Below, in pieces: positions 1 through 12,400 of a stretch of DNA of 64,000 nt. A program made the translations under genes and the position numbers. Source of the stretch: Vanilla planifolia. Its lineage: Eukaryota > Streptophyta > Magnoliopsida > Asparagales > Orchidaceae. The stretch covers positions 18,943,501 to 19,007,500 of the forward strand of contig CM043869.1 in NCBI GenBank assembly GCA_023846275.1, given 5' to 3'. The first letter of the stretch is position 1. Each line of letters begins with the position of its first letter. The notes below the pieces were generated by a model, which was given only the letters and a program-made list of their open reading frames with translations, was not told where the DNA came from and ran no database searches.

Positions 1-489
1 CAGGTTAATTTTTTGTTGTCTTTAACCATTTTTAATGTATATTTTGTACATTTTACTATCAAACTACCCTTTGCATTTAGTATGAGCGGAGCAAATTTTA
101 AAACTGTTAGTGGAGAAAATATGATATTGCTATGCTTATAAATAATTAAAATAATAAATCAACAAAAATAAAGCTACAAAGCATCACATTTGACCTTGTT
201 TTTCAGCTCTCTTTACAATTAACAAACAATATAAATATCCACAGTAGCAAATAGTTTATTTGCAAAACAATAAATATTAATTTTTTTAAAATTAATTAGA
301 AAAGTGGAAAAGTGTTAGTTTAACATAATATTTTTTTTTTGTGAATTATGAAGTTTTAATTCTTGGAGCATCCCTTGGAAACAATGTGCAATATTGTTCA
401 AAACCAATAAGTGAACATAAGGCATTACATTGGTACAAGAGTGACGTGTTAAATGAGTAAGGATTCTCATTATCTTGGATGGTTGAAGC

Positions 490-1870
490 TAGACAAGCTT
501 GTATATGGCATTAGAATTTGGTTAAGATCTCTTAATACGGGTAGTGCGAAGGAATTAGTAGATGTTGTGATTTGTAAAAAAGAGAAATGCTATGCGTGTT
601 TAAGAAACTTTGTAAGTGGTGAGAATTGTAAGAAAATGAAAGAATAGAGATACAAATTTGGTTGGTATAGTTTTGGATAAAGATATGAAAGCTGTTGTTA
701 GATAGAGGATTAGAGATAGAGTCATTGTTTTAAAATTTATTGTAGTATGATAGCTTATCGATGATGCTAGTGTATATACCCCTCAAATGGTACTAGATCG
801 TGTGTTAAGAAGTTTTGGATTTATTTGGTAGATTAAATATAAAAGATCCTAAATTGTGACAATTTTTTTGTTGAAGGCTTAAATGGGCATGTTAGAAGGG
901 CTACAAAAGGATTTAAGATTATCATTGTGGCCATGGTTTTGGGTGGGTAATGAAGAATATAAAAATATTTTAGATTTTGATTCTACATATAATCTTTTTT
1001 TTTTCTGATCCTCTTTTTAAAAACTAGAAAGTAGATTGATTATTTTTTATGAGAAAAAAAACTGTTTTAGATTGTAAGTACTATAAATTTATTCACAAAG
1101 GTTGTTTGATGGCTCAGTATTGGCTAATGGTTTTAAATGTCAACCTTAGAAATTGTGAGAGAAAAAAATTCATAGCTCTCTTCAAAAAACAAGTGCAAGC
1201 AATGCTTAGGAATGGGTTATAGGATCTTAAGAAAAATGTGATTTTATCCACAAATAGATTATTTGAATTATGTTCTAAGTATGTAAACTAGTCTTATGTG
1301 AGATAATATATTTATTTATTTTTGTAGATTACTTAAGTATGATGTGTTTTGAGGATCTAAAGAACATATTCCAACAACAAAAACAACTTGGTAATGAGCA
1401 CAAAAATGTATAAGATTAAGTTCAAAACTGGAACTTTGTTGTAAATCATAGTTCAACAAGAGTATAAATAATAAGAGAGTACAAAATAAGCATGAAGAGA
1501 GGCTAAAAAGTTGATGTTATTAGGAAAGCAATTTTTGAATATTTATATGAGAAATTGGATTACAAAAAGGAGGAAAAGACAAACTTTCCAAAGTATGTGA
1601 AAGAAATCCAATGATTTAGACCTAGGAAAATGTTTAAGGCAAGATGGCATCACTTTTATAGATTTTTGGATAGGTGTGACAAAGATCATATCTCGTGGCT
1701 TATTAAATTGTTTGATATTATGTTGAACACAAATTTAATGGGAGATGTGTATGAAAAGTAGTTTGATTCCTATTTGAAAGAACATAAAAGGATATTCATA
1801 ATTTTTTAACTATATGAATATTAAGTTGATTAGCTATATTTTGAAACTATAGTATAGTGTGATTAAGGAT
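490..1870 (+). mobile_element. RTE-type LINE relic (endonuclease and start of reverse transcriptase)
   Basis: Broken frames give, in order, pieces of a plant RTE-clade LINE. First comes a LNTGSAKELVDVV segment, like the TGKSIELVD start of the endonuclease. Next are VGIVLDKDMKAVV and SVYTPQMVLDRV at about 660-820, like the GVGIIVDK and SAYAPQ motifs. Then GLNGHVRRATKGF at about 873-918 corresponds to the GDLNGHVG motif. Finally WLIKLFDIMLNTNLMGDVYEK at about 1698-1760 and YMNIKLISYILKL at about 1812-1850 match the RTE reverse-transcriptase N-terminus (WLTKLFNxIMxxKKMPDEW, NYRGIKLMSHTMKL). Stops and shifts are frequent and the catalytic YADD part is missing, so this is an old dead copy lying in a VPS54 intron. 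No 3' tail or target-site duplication was found. Confidence 0.72.
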
Positions 1871-2889
1871 ATATATTAATGTATTATACCAATATATCCA
1901 AAATCAATATGGCTTATAGGAAAGGTCAGTTTAAAAGATTGCAATGGGACTAGTAAAAATATATGGCATAGAATGTTGCTCATGATCAAACATACAATTA
2001 AAAAAGTGTTGCACAAGAAAGGATGTGAAGATGAATGGGTTTTTAAATTTGAAAGAATAAGATTTGAAATGAGTGTATTTTAGAAAAAGTTTGCAGAGTA
2101 TTTACTAAGGATAAGCATAGAGAGTTTTGATAATACATGGTTTGAATATATTAAATATATATCATTTGATTTATTTATTAGAAGATTTTAGTTCAAATTT
2201 TACTCTCATCAATAAAGGTGGAGATAAACCCAAAATGGCATGACATTTAATGTGTTGGGAAGAGTTTTTAATAAATAGAGTTTAATAACGTCAATAGATT
2301 GGCATTGCCAAATGAGTATAAAATATGACCTCTATACTTTGTGCATTGGGTATTATATAAGGAAACACACTTTAAGAACTCAAGAATGCAAACATATCTT
2401 TGTTTTATAACATAAATATTGATGTTAGAAAATGAACTGAGCTTCGGAAACGAATAACATTATGATGGCAAAACTTGAAAAATATGTGAAACGAAATATA
2501 CATAAGGTTCTTATATAACCCTAAAAGACTGTACTAGCTGAGCTTGTGAGGAATTACTTATGGTCTCTTATTATGTTTTTTGGTCGTTCTTTTTTCCTTT
2601 TAAACATTTTAACTTTCAATAATTCATATTGGAGTTATAAGTAGTTTGCTTTTTAAAGGTTTGAACTATTTGTACTGATTGTTTTTTATTCTCAATCAAA
2701 CCTATTTTATCTTTCTCCATTATTCTCTCATTTCTAATCTATCCTTTTGAGTATAAATTATTTATCCATTTTAATGTTGTAAACTCAACCAAACCTTACA
2801 TTATGTGTATGCTTGTACTTCATATGCCATTAACATTTAGTAATTATATATATTTATTGTTTGTACTATTCTTATATTTATTGTTGATA
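1871..2889. other. VPS54 intron sequence, nothing recognised
   Basis: AT-rich DNA between the LINE relic and the RNase H fossil. It could hold unrecognisable remains of the LINE's 3' half, but no motif supports that. Confidence 0.4.
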
Positions 2890-3310
2890 TTAAGTGGGAT
2901 TCTTTGATCATACAATGACTAATGCTCCATTTTCTACGAAGTCTTGTACCTTTGGGTTGAGTCTTGAGAGTGCTAAATATGTTGGTCTTGGTATTATGCT
3001 TGCCATTCTAAAAGGTGTTATTATCCAATAGGCTATTTGGGTTACCTTCTTTGTAATCAACAATCAAATAGAGCATGAGGCTTTACTCATTGGATTCTAC
3101 CTTGCAAAAGGCCTTTTTATGAATTGACTAGTTGTCTTCTTTGACTCTCAATTGGTGGTTGTTCATGCTTGTGGAATTTCTGATAATTGAGTTTCTACTC
3201 TTTAGGAGTGCAAAGAATTTAAAAACTTCATTTGGATTTTGATTACACTCTTGTAGCAAATTTCTCTAGACAAAAATGTGATTGCCAATACCTTTGCCAA
3301 ATTAGAAACA
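2890..3310 (+). mobile_element. Ty3/gypsy-type RNase H fossil
   Basis: A short fossil of the RNase H-like domain of plant Ty3/gypsy elements. It keeps the characteristic order: a GxGI-like start, the NNQIEHEALLIGFYLAK block (family NNEAEYEALLxGLxLAK), a DSQLVV block, and DKNVIANTFAKLET near the end (family NVxADxLAKLAT). It is broken in several places and no LTR, integrase or capsid part was recognised next to it. It is old and lies within a VPS54 intron. Confidence 0.65.
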
Positions 3311-3814
3311 TAGCCTTGAACATTCACAAGATGTTCGAATCAAGTATAGTTTAGTTGGATGTTCTGCAGGTATCTACACACCTCTCAAGTGGATGGATTG
3401 ATTCATTGTTTATCTTCTGGATGGCCTAATTCCATTCTCATTGGATGGAGTTTTGTGGATCGGAGCCCTAGTTGTTTCGATATTGCTGTGTCAATGAAAT
3501 GCTTTACGCCTTTGGTGTTTTGAGTTGGGTTGGGACTTGCTCATTTTGCTTAAGTTGCAAAGCACTTGCTAAACTTTTGGAAACCTTAGGTAACTCTCAA
3601 ATGTTGGTTGGAAGAAAGTGCATGATCCCTTCATAAATCTTGTTGTTGAGGTCAAGCTCGCTTCCTCAAGAAGGTAGTGGAGGTGCTCAGATACTAATTT
3701 GATGAAAGATAGATGTTTCATGAAAGCAAAGAGAAGAGAGAAAAAAAGGGCATTTATACCCTCATTTGGCCATCTATGTATTCTTTTAAATACTAATGTA
3801 TGCATGCATCCAAA

Positions 3815-4212
3815 GCATAATTAGATTATCCAAAAATAATTGTTTATTTATTTTTTGAAGGGTTTTAAATAGTTTTACAGTACTAAATTTATTTTCAAAA
3901 AAATAAGGAGACATACAAAACATAAAATAGAAGACAAATATAATTATTTCAAAATTAATTAAATTTCAGCAAACTTTATTTAAACTTAAATCTCAAAGTA
4001 AGAAATAAAAAACCGTAGAGTTATAAATGTCTTTAATTTTCTTATTTTGAGGAATTTTAAAATCTTGAAGATGAATTTTTGATTTCTGGAACTTAAAATT
4101 TTGATTTCTTTAATTTAAATTAGCTTCATCTTTTGAATATTGAATTTTTGAACAATAAATCTTGATTTATTTAATGTAAGTGGTGGCATCTAAAAGTTAT
4201 AATGGGGTTCAT
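3815..4212 (+). repeat. 0.4-kb dispersed direct repeat, copy 1
   Basis: This AT-rich block aligns by eye with 5816-6243. Shared landmarks in the same order are a TTATCCAAAAA segment, TTTATTTATTT, an AAATAGAAGA(C/T)(A/G)A segment, a TTAAACTTAA stretch, TTGAGGAATT-like text, a TTGATTTCTT segment and GGTGGCATCTAA at the 3' end. It could be a pair of old LTRs or a dispersed duplication; neither has clear termini. Confidence 0.55.
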
Positions 4213-5815
4213 TTTTAACTTATTATGACCTAAATTGATCTTTTAAGTGATCTAGAATAATTAATCATTCTTTAAAATTTTTTTTTTTATATTTTTGGGC
4301 TCCAAATTGAGTATGAATTTGATCTTAATTGTTGAGTTATGCAAACAACTTCTTTATGTATCATATCCTTCATATCAAAGTTAGATTTGATATGAGTGTA
4401 TGTATGAAACTTGCCTATATCAATGGCTTGTCAATGAAAACCTCCAAAGCAACAATGCATTATGGGGCCTGATCTTTGTGGGTCTAACAAGGACCAAGTC
4501 ATTTGGTAGTCTAATTGCATGGAAGATCATGCAAGCCAATTGAGTATTTCTTTTGACTAGGTTATCTTATGGTCCAATCACATGGAAGTTTAGATAATCT
4601 AATTGAATATATTTTGTGTCTCCGACCTGTAAAAGAACCAGTAGTTTTGTTATGTCTCAGTAATTACTATATAAAATTAGAATCACTTAAAAATCTATAT
4701 ATAGCTGAAGGAACTTTAAGGCTTAATAGTAGAGCTTAAATTACGAACAAGGAAATCTTTGGGGGCAACACAGGCTTAATTGGTTCAAGTTCAAAAGGAT
4801 TAAGCATTGGTAAATTAGGTTTAGAAGACTTGAGTTTAGAAATTGGTTTAGATTAAAAAAGAATAGGCTCTAGTGTGTTAGATTTAGAAGATTTAGAAAA
4901 CTTGGATATATATAAAAGAAATTCATCAATTTCTTTTTGAGCAATAACATTAATGAAAATTAAACTTGATTGATATAAGTTAGTCATGTACAATGACAGT
5001 GATCACTTGAACAAGTTGCTTGGCACTTTCTACATTCAACCATTATGATTAAGTATAAGAAAATGACATTCACTTAAATACCATCATAAAAAGTAATTCC
5101 ATTTGGCCTAAGATGTGAAGTGGTATTAATTTTGAGAATTTAAGAAATATGGATAACTTGAGATTAACCATATGATCATTATGAGCAAAATTTGTATAGT
5201 TTTTTTTCGAAAATTTTAATAGGTGCCATATAAAGAGATGACAAAACATACTAGTGTATATCAATAGGAATATGAAGTGATATAGTTTATAAATGAAATA
5301 TGGGATTTGATGTGCCTATTAATATAACAAAATTTCATATAATTATGAAATAATTGGTGATATGAAAATATAGGATACAAGATGCAAATATCAACAAACT
5401 TCAAAGATGACAAATTTTTGTAAGACAATAACTAGATAACCATGAATTTAACAATCTAATTTTAAAAGCATAAATATAAATCTAAGCTCTAAAAATGTGC
5501 CTCGTTCAACAAAATTTGTTTCCTCCAAATTATTTCTAATTTTCTATAATTTTTTTGTTTATTTGCAATTTTGAGCCTTTTTTTTTACAATTTTTGAAAA
5601 GTATATTGCTATGTAGCATGGTGAAACTTTCTTTGTGGAATGCTTTGTATGGCTTTAATCTCATTAGGGGCATATGTGTAGGGGGTGGTTTTGTTGGAGA
5701 TGTGGCTTTGAGGGGGAGTTGGTGTAGATAGTTAGAGTGGCAAAGATAGTTATTAAGATAGTGAATAACATGATCTATGGCCATAAAGTTGAAAAAACAA
5801 GTGGAAGATGAATAT
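4213..5815. other. Spacer between two direct repeat copies, nothing recognised
   Basis: AT-rich intronic DNA without a recognisable gene or domain. If the flanking 0.4-kb repeats were LTRs this would be internal sequence, but no primer-binding site or protein motif supports that. Confidence 0.35.
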
Positions 5816-6243
5816 AAATAAGAATTATATTATCCAAAAATTATTATCATTTATTTATTTCATAGAAGGTTTAAATAATTTTTACATCTAAATCTATCTC
5901 CATATAACAAAGAGATATGTGAATTATCAAATAGAAGATGAGTATAATTGCTTTAGGATTAATACAAATCCAAACAAATTCTAGTTAAACTTAAGCTTGA
6001 AAATAAAAAGTACAGCAATCTTGAGTAAAATGTGTCTAAATTTTGAAATTTAAGGAATTATGAAGTCTTAAACTTGGATTCTTTATTATATTGATTTGAA
6101 ATCTTTCTTTATTTAATTTTGATGGTTCTCTTTTAAATCTTGATTTCTTGCATTTAAAATAATTAGTGACGTATCCCACAAAAGGTAGAAGTATAGATAA
6201 TTGTGATTACTAAGGTGGCATCTAAGAGAGTGACCTTCATTAA
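5816..6243 (+). repeat. 0.4-kb dispersed direct repeat, copy 2
   Basis: The partner of 3815-4212, same orientation, about 2.0 kb downstream and strongly diverged, with scattered short indels. It ends in the shared GGTGGCATCTAA motif. Confidence 0.55.
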
Positions 6244-9200
6244 GGGATGTAGGGCTTATCCCTTGGAAATATCTTTTTCATTTGTCGAATCTCATATATC
6301 AATAGCTTTGGTTGTGCCAGAGCCTTGACATCCATGTCTTGAGGTATCGTAAACTCTTTGGTAATCTCTCTTTCAAAAACTAATTCTCTCTTCAATCTAA
6401 GAATGAGATGGGGAAGTCAAAAAGCTTCTATGCAAACCATTGTTGAAAGAATATGGTACTAGGATATGGTGGCAATTGTCTTAGTGCCAATAAGTACAAG
6501 AACTACAAACTAAACAAGAATAAATTCTCTAACAATTGGGTGGGACAAAGATTATCATGACAATGTTTAGGCTTTTTGTGTTGACATAGGCCTATATTGT
6601 TTTAAGACCTTGTAGATGATATCATGAAAAGGCAATGAAATTCCATGATGGAGAATTTGATGAAAACTACTAGCTTCCCATTGTATATTCCATTTGGTGT
6701 CAATCATTACTCGTAGGCATATTCGAGGAGATTTCGTAGTGTGGGTGGTACCTTTGATAATTTCCCTCAATCATCAAAGTCGAAATGCTTGCTTTGGACC
6801 TAATGCTCTTCTCAAAACCTACAGACCCATAATGTTTGTAGAAAAAATGGAAGAAGAAAAACAAGATTTGATGGGAGCAAGTTCAGAAGATAGATGACAT
6901 TGCCAAGTAGAATTTTAAATATCTTTTGCTACCCATTAGGTTCCCTCGAACTAATCTTTAATAGATGATCTACATCAGTATTGTATGGTGGTGTTTTGGC
7001 ATGTGGGAAATCTATTCCTTCTACTTATTCCATTGGTTTAGTGCTCACACCTTAGTCAAGTTACGACTCAATGTTTTTCCTCCACCTATGCACTCACTCG
7101 AATTCAACTCTTCGTTGCAATAATTTAGCCTATGGATAGATTTGAAGCACATAAATCAAATAGTAGAAGAAAGAACAATGCAAGCATTACAATTGGAATA
7201 TGACGAGAGATTTTATTCTAATCAAAACCTGATAATAACTTGTTACTTTGTCAGAGTTAAAATTAAAATAGTAAAAGAATAAGGAAAGCTGTGTAAATCT
7301 TAATTATACTTTTGTCCAACATGGTCCACTCACATCCAGTTACCTCGTGCTTGCGTTCTCTGCTCATGGAGTTCTGTTTCTTTTCCTTTAAGTGCTTGTC
7401 ACATTTTCTTGCTAGAAGCTTGGGTGATATAGCCTCAAACCAAGGGGTGGGACAAAATATTAGATTCATCGTTCTTGAATAAGCCTCCATTGATTAGTTT
7501 CGTGAACTTATTCATAGCTATTGTGATAGATTTTATAGTCCCAAATATTAGCCATGGATTGACTTCAGCTTTTTTCTACCACTTCCATGTTGGCATGACG
7601 ACTATTACCCCAAGCTCAAGCATCGTGTAGAACTTGCTTTGCCAATTTATCTTTAATTCTCCTTCAATTCAACTTGCCTCAAGCATTTTGGAGCCTTTAC
7701 TTCATCAGGTAGATTAGAAGAGGTCCAAGTTCTTCTATTTGCATTCCTTTTATTTAAAGTCTCCTCTCTCAGCTTTAGCTCCTTATTCTTCTCTATGTTT
7801 TTTTTTCTTGCATAGAATTTCAAAAGGAAAGTATTGAACGTGATAATAGAGCTCTTTTTCATGTCTTAGAGGTGTGAGAGGACTACAATCTTTGTTGACG
7901 TTTGCATTCTACAAGTCCAAGTTCTTATTTTCTATATATTAAGCCAATTGTCCTTAATGTTGATTTGTCTGGTGAATATCTTCTTGAGGATTTTTAGTCA
8001 AGGATATGGATTTCTACTTTGTCTTTATCTCCATCTATGAACTCTCTTTTTTGTCAAGGTGGTTATGGGAAAAGTTCATCAAAAAGTGAATTGGCCATCT
8101 TGCAAATTCTAGATGCTTGATTAAGTAATTGTATAACTTTTGTACATTTCTTTTCTTCTTGATGCATAAGAAATAGATTTCATGCATATCAATGTGCTTT
8201 TATGTCTTTAATAAAATGAAGATGTCATATATAAAGTTGAGTTTATGTTGGAAGATACTAGAATATATCATGTCTAGTTGATTGCAATTTCTTGCTATGC
8301 ATGAACATTATGTAATTCAAATGAAAACGATGCGAATATTTATTTGAAGTAAGGTTTGATGGAAATTAAGCTCCTATTTGTTTAGGAGGAATCAAGTTGA
8401 GGAAAAGTTGTAATCAATGTGTAATAAATATCTAATTTATTAATGCAAATCGTAGATTTATATCCCATGCTTTCTTAAGTGTCTAAATTGGCCTCTTGAA
8501 TTTTCAAAATAGTCATACAAGTTCATAAGTTTCATAGATATTATAATTAAGTTTTTCACATATTTTTTTCTTAAATTGTCCTTTCAAATAACAACTTATT
8601 TGCACAGTCATATGATCTTAGGGAACAATATTTCTTTGTTTGAAGCATAGTTTATAGAAATAATACCTAGGTAACTAATTCTTATATTTATTAAATTTAT
8701 AATCTTTGCTGTCTAATTTTGAAATAGAAGACACCTACTTGGTCAATTTTGAAGACATGAGAAACCTTTTTGCCATCTTGGTCTTACTTTGATGCCTTGG
8801 AAATCACTTCAAAACATGAGAAACCTTTCATTATTTATTCCCATTATTAATATTGATGTCTCTTTTTCCTTGAATAAATCCCTTTTTGGCTTTGAGAATC
8901 GCTTCAAAATTGAGGAGTTAAATTGAAGCGAGTTAGTGCAAGTTTTGATAGGTTGACAATCATTTGTTGATTGAGCCTTTTTTTAATTTGTCTTTTAGAA
9001 ATATTTCAGAAAAATGATTAGCTTTTCTCTTCTAATTTTGTGTTCAGATCCTTTTTGGAAATTGCAATGACATGACCTTTTTACGATAACCTTATGCACA
9101 TTTTATATTTTAGAAATATATCCGGAGTTGAGGTCAAAGGTCCTCATGAATCTGATGCAACAGATTCAGATACAACAATGAATAAATTTTAAAAGTTTTG

Positions 9201-9367
9201 TTCACAAGTCCAACTATGTGTATACTTGATTACTAGTATTCTTTTGGGTTATATCTTTAATGGAAAATATTCAACTGATAAAGAAAGAATTGAGCAAGAT
9301 TTTTGTTGAAGATATCGGCCTTATTACTAATGCAAATAACTTCATGTGTGATTATTTTGGGTTTCAG
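6244..9367. other. VPS54 intron sequence, nothing recognised
   Basis: AT-rich intronic DNA. Short open frames on both strands (for example 6567-6897 and 7263-7862) show no domain I recognise and no coding-like base use. The interval ends at the acceptor of the 9368 exon. Confidence 0.4.
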
Positions 9368-9449
9368 GTATCCGGCTTGAAATCTATTACTTCAAAACAC
9401 TTAGCTCTTGCAAGCCAAATTATTAGCTTCATTTGTGTTATTTTACCAG
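9368..9449 (+). CDS. VPS54: VPS54 exon (sixth from the end)
   Basis: The acceptor is a pyrimidine-rich tract ending in TTTCAG at 9367. The exon encodes 27 residues around SGLKSITSKHLALASQ and ends one base into a Glu codon at CCAG|GTACCA. The preceding exon of the family, with a stretch like LVLGAGAMQ, is not visible in 1-9367, so that intron exceeds 9.3 kb. Confidence 0.88.
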
Positions 9450-12400
9450 GTACCATAAGTGCATTGTTTTATTTTTCATTTGAATTTGATGTCAGTATTA
9501 CCTGATCAGCAGTTAACTATTTGCATACTTTATGTGTGATTTATGACATATTATCAGGTGATTCATTTTCTTCAGTGTTCTTGTTCCTTGTTGCAAGAGA
9601 AGTTTTTTAAAATATTCATATGCATAATTACTTCCACCTTTATTTTTGCATTTGGCTTCCTAAGCTAACATTGTATCATGCTCTGTTGATATCTGATGAA
9701 AGTTTTCGAAGGTGGGCTTTAGATTGGGCTTTTGTGCTAAGATATCTTTCAGCAGAGTTTTTTCCCTACTATCCTGGACAAAAATGTTGTGAAAAAATCT
9801 GGGCACTCTTTCTTGTAGGAAGAAAAAGGCATAAATTCCTAGGAAATGATATTAGTCAGGGCTTATTAGGAATTTATTGTCCTATGTCTTTCCCATGTGC
9901 CACTCATATGTGTCTCCATATTATTCTTAAATTCTTAAGATCTCTAAGGATTTTTGTTGTATTTATATCATTGTTACATCTACTTCGGCAATTGTGATGT
10001 CTTGGGCCTATCTTTGTCATCTTTTATCCTGAAAGCATGTACATGCATTATATTTTTCTTATATTGAGAAATGTAAGTACTTTTTTTGCCAAATCCTACT
10101 TCACTAGTCTTAAGAAGTTGCCATCTAAAATTCATAAGCTACTAATAAAGGTATGGGCTGATGACTATTTATTGTAGTCAGTCGACTGATCCTTCTATTT
10201 ATAAAAATTTGATTTATAATGAAGTTACAATACCTTTTGAACTTACAAAACTAGGAAAGGGTTGTAGAGTATGTCAAGTTTTTTAATCAAGCCTATACGT
10301 GTTCTATTCTTATTTGTTATTGTTAAGGCTGAAGGAGGAATGTTGTTTGTAGATAATGTTACTTGTGGGATTTGTAGTTGTTTTGCTTTTTGTACATTGT
10401 TTCCACTTTCAGCGTTCCGCCTTCCTATTGTTATTTAAATCTTCCTCATCAAGTTCAATAGTGTAAAGGAGTGCAAGAATCACCTTTTTTGAGGTTCTAA
10501 ACTTTTGATGTTGATTATAAATATACCCAAATACTTCTTGGATGAAGCCATTTCAATCATTTTATCTTGTAAGCAAATTTCCTTAAAAAACCTGATAATT
10601 TCAATCTCCATTCTTAGCTCTTCTCAACACTTGTATTACATTTTTTTCTGCCTTGCTTTATCCTTATGAGTTTTTGGCTGCACTAGCTTTGCACATATTG
10701 ACGACTAGAATTGATCCATGTTTGATCCTAAAATTAGTAAATGTGTGCTTGTTAGGTACTCACCTTCACAATCAATGAGGGTAATATCTTTAATCTTTAT
10801 ATGAATATTTTTTTTACCATTGGTGTTATATTTCTTGGCTCATAACCATATTTTCCCAAATCTTCTCTCTTGGGGAAGAATATGAATGGGGATGAATCTA
10901 GGGAAATTGCTTTCACCTTCTCATTTTTTTATGATTTTGCTAGTGTCACATCTATTAACCTTATTATACCATCTATAAGTCTTTTTGTTCTTCCATTCCT
11001 TCTATTATATCTCACATATTCATGTCTTGCTCAATGTTTTGGTCACAATTGAAAATCTTATAATCACTTTTGTTTGGTTGGACATATGGCTTTGTTAATC
11101 TCCTAAACTAAGATTTTACTTTAAATGTGAGTATGCCACTAAATTAGAACAAGGATATTTTTTCTAAGAAAGCAACTAGATAAAATTTGAGTTTCGCATA
11201 GCACTCTAAAAAAGAACTAGGTTATAGACACTATATCAATATCTAATTTTTTGCCATCGCCAAAATTTCAAGTTTTTATCACTTCCATCTCCAAAGAAAA
11301 AATTATAAAGAATAAACAAGAGATCTTTTCCAAACCAAGATTGAAGTAGCATATGTAAAAGTAAGCACATCAAAGAAGTTGAAACTTTGTGAGTGATTGA
11401 GCGGTAAGATTGGATGTATGTGTGTATTCACAACCAAATACAAGGTTCAATGGTGTAGGCACCAGTTTGTTTTGTAGTAGTCACAATAGTTTTGTCGATT
11501 CAAATTAGGATGCTTACTAGCCTGAATGGATTTTGTTTCCTTTGTAAACATTTGGCATGATAATGTTTCTAGTTATGAAGAATTGTAGTTTATTATCTTA
11601 GTTTTGATAGTATTTATGTAGATTCTCTTCTCTTGTGAGAGATCTCTATATAATGTGCATGCTTTTTTCCCTATAATATAGCTAATGAAATTGTTTAATT
11701 TCTAATTCTTGTCATGAAGGTCACCATTTGGTGCAATAAACCCATTTGGTGTTTGCTCTGATATGGTTTTTAATGAGAGTGTTGAGGACAAAATTAAGAA
11801 GATCTTGTTATTGTCCAATTTGGCTTATATTTTAGTAAATTCAATTCTTTTTTTCATCAATGTTCAAAAAACCAAGAAACAAAAAAAAAAAAGTGAAGAG
11901 CAAACAAAAAAAAGAATGTTTAATAATACAACTGACCATTGTGTCAATCTTTTAATCCTACTCGTCTTGCACGCACCATTCATTATTTAATCATCTGCAT
12001 TTATCGTCTTTTTGACTCTCTTTTCGTCATAACATCATATTGTTCATTGTTCCTGCCTCCCTTCAACGACTTTTGCCCTTTATTTAACCCAATCACTTCA
12101 TTGTGCACATGTCATTTGAGCATTGTGCTACTGTTTAACTTAGGTTTTATCATTTCTTTATTATCCTGCACCAAGGAAGTGCACCCTGTTGACCCATTTT
12201 TGTTTTCGATATCGATTGTTGTGTTCCCCACTTGTGCTATAGTTGTCATTGCCTATGGTCTTATCTTGTCCATCTCGTTCCCCACCCAAGCCATAGTCAT
12301 TGTCAACTTCACGCTCTCATTTTAGCCATTGCCTCCTTCACAATCTTACCTTAGTCATTGGCTCCTTCATGGCAAAGCTTCCAAGGGTTGTCTCGCTAGA

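Noticed and set aside
9620-9997. 125-codon forward open frame in the first large visible intron
   Set aside because: No recognisable domain, AT-rich composition like the surrounding intron, and no splice or homology support.
11756-11766. GCTCTGATATG, resembling a minus-strand primer-binding site
   Set aside because: One mismatched 11-mer in AT-rich DNA without LTR or coding support.
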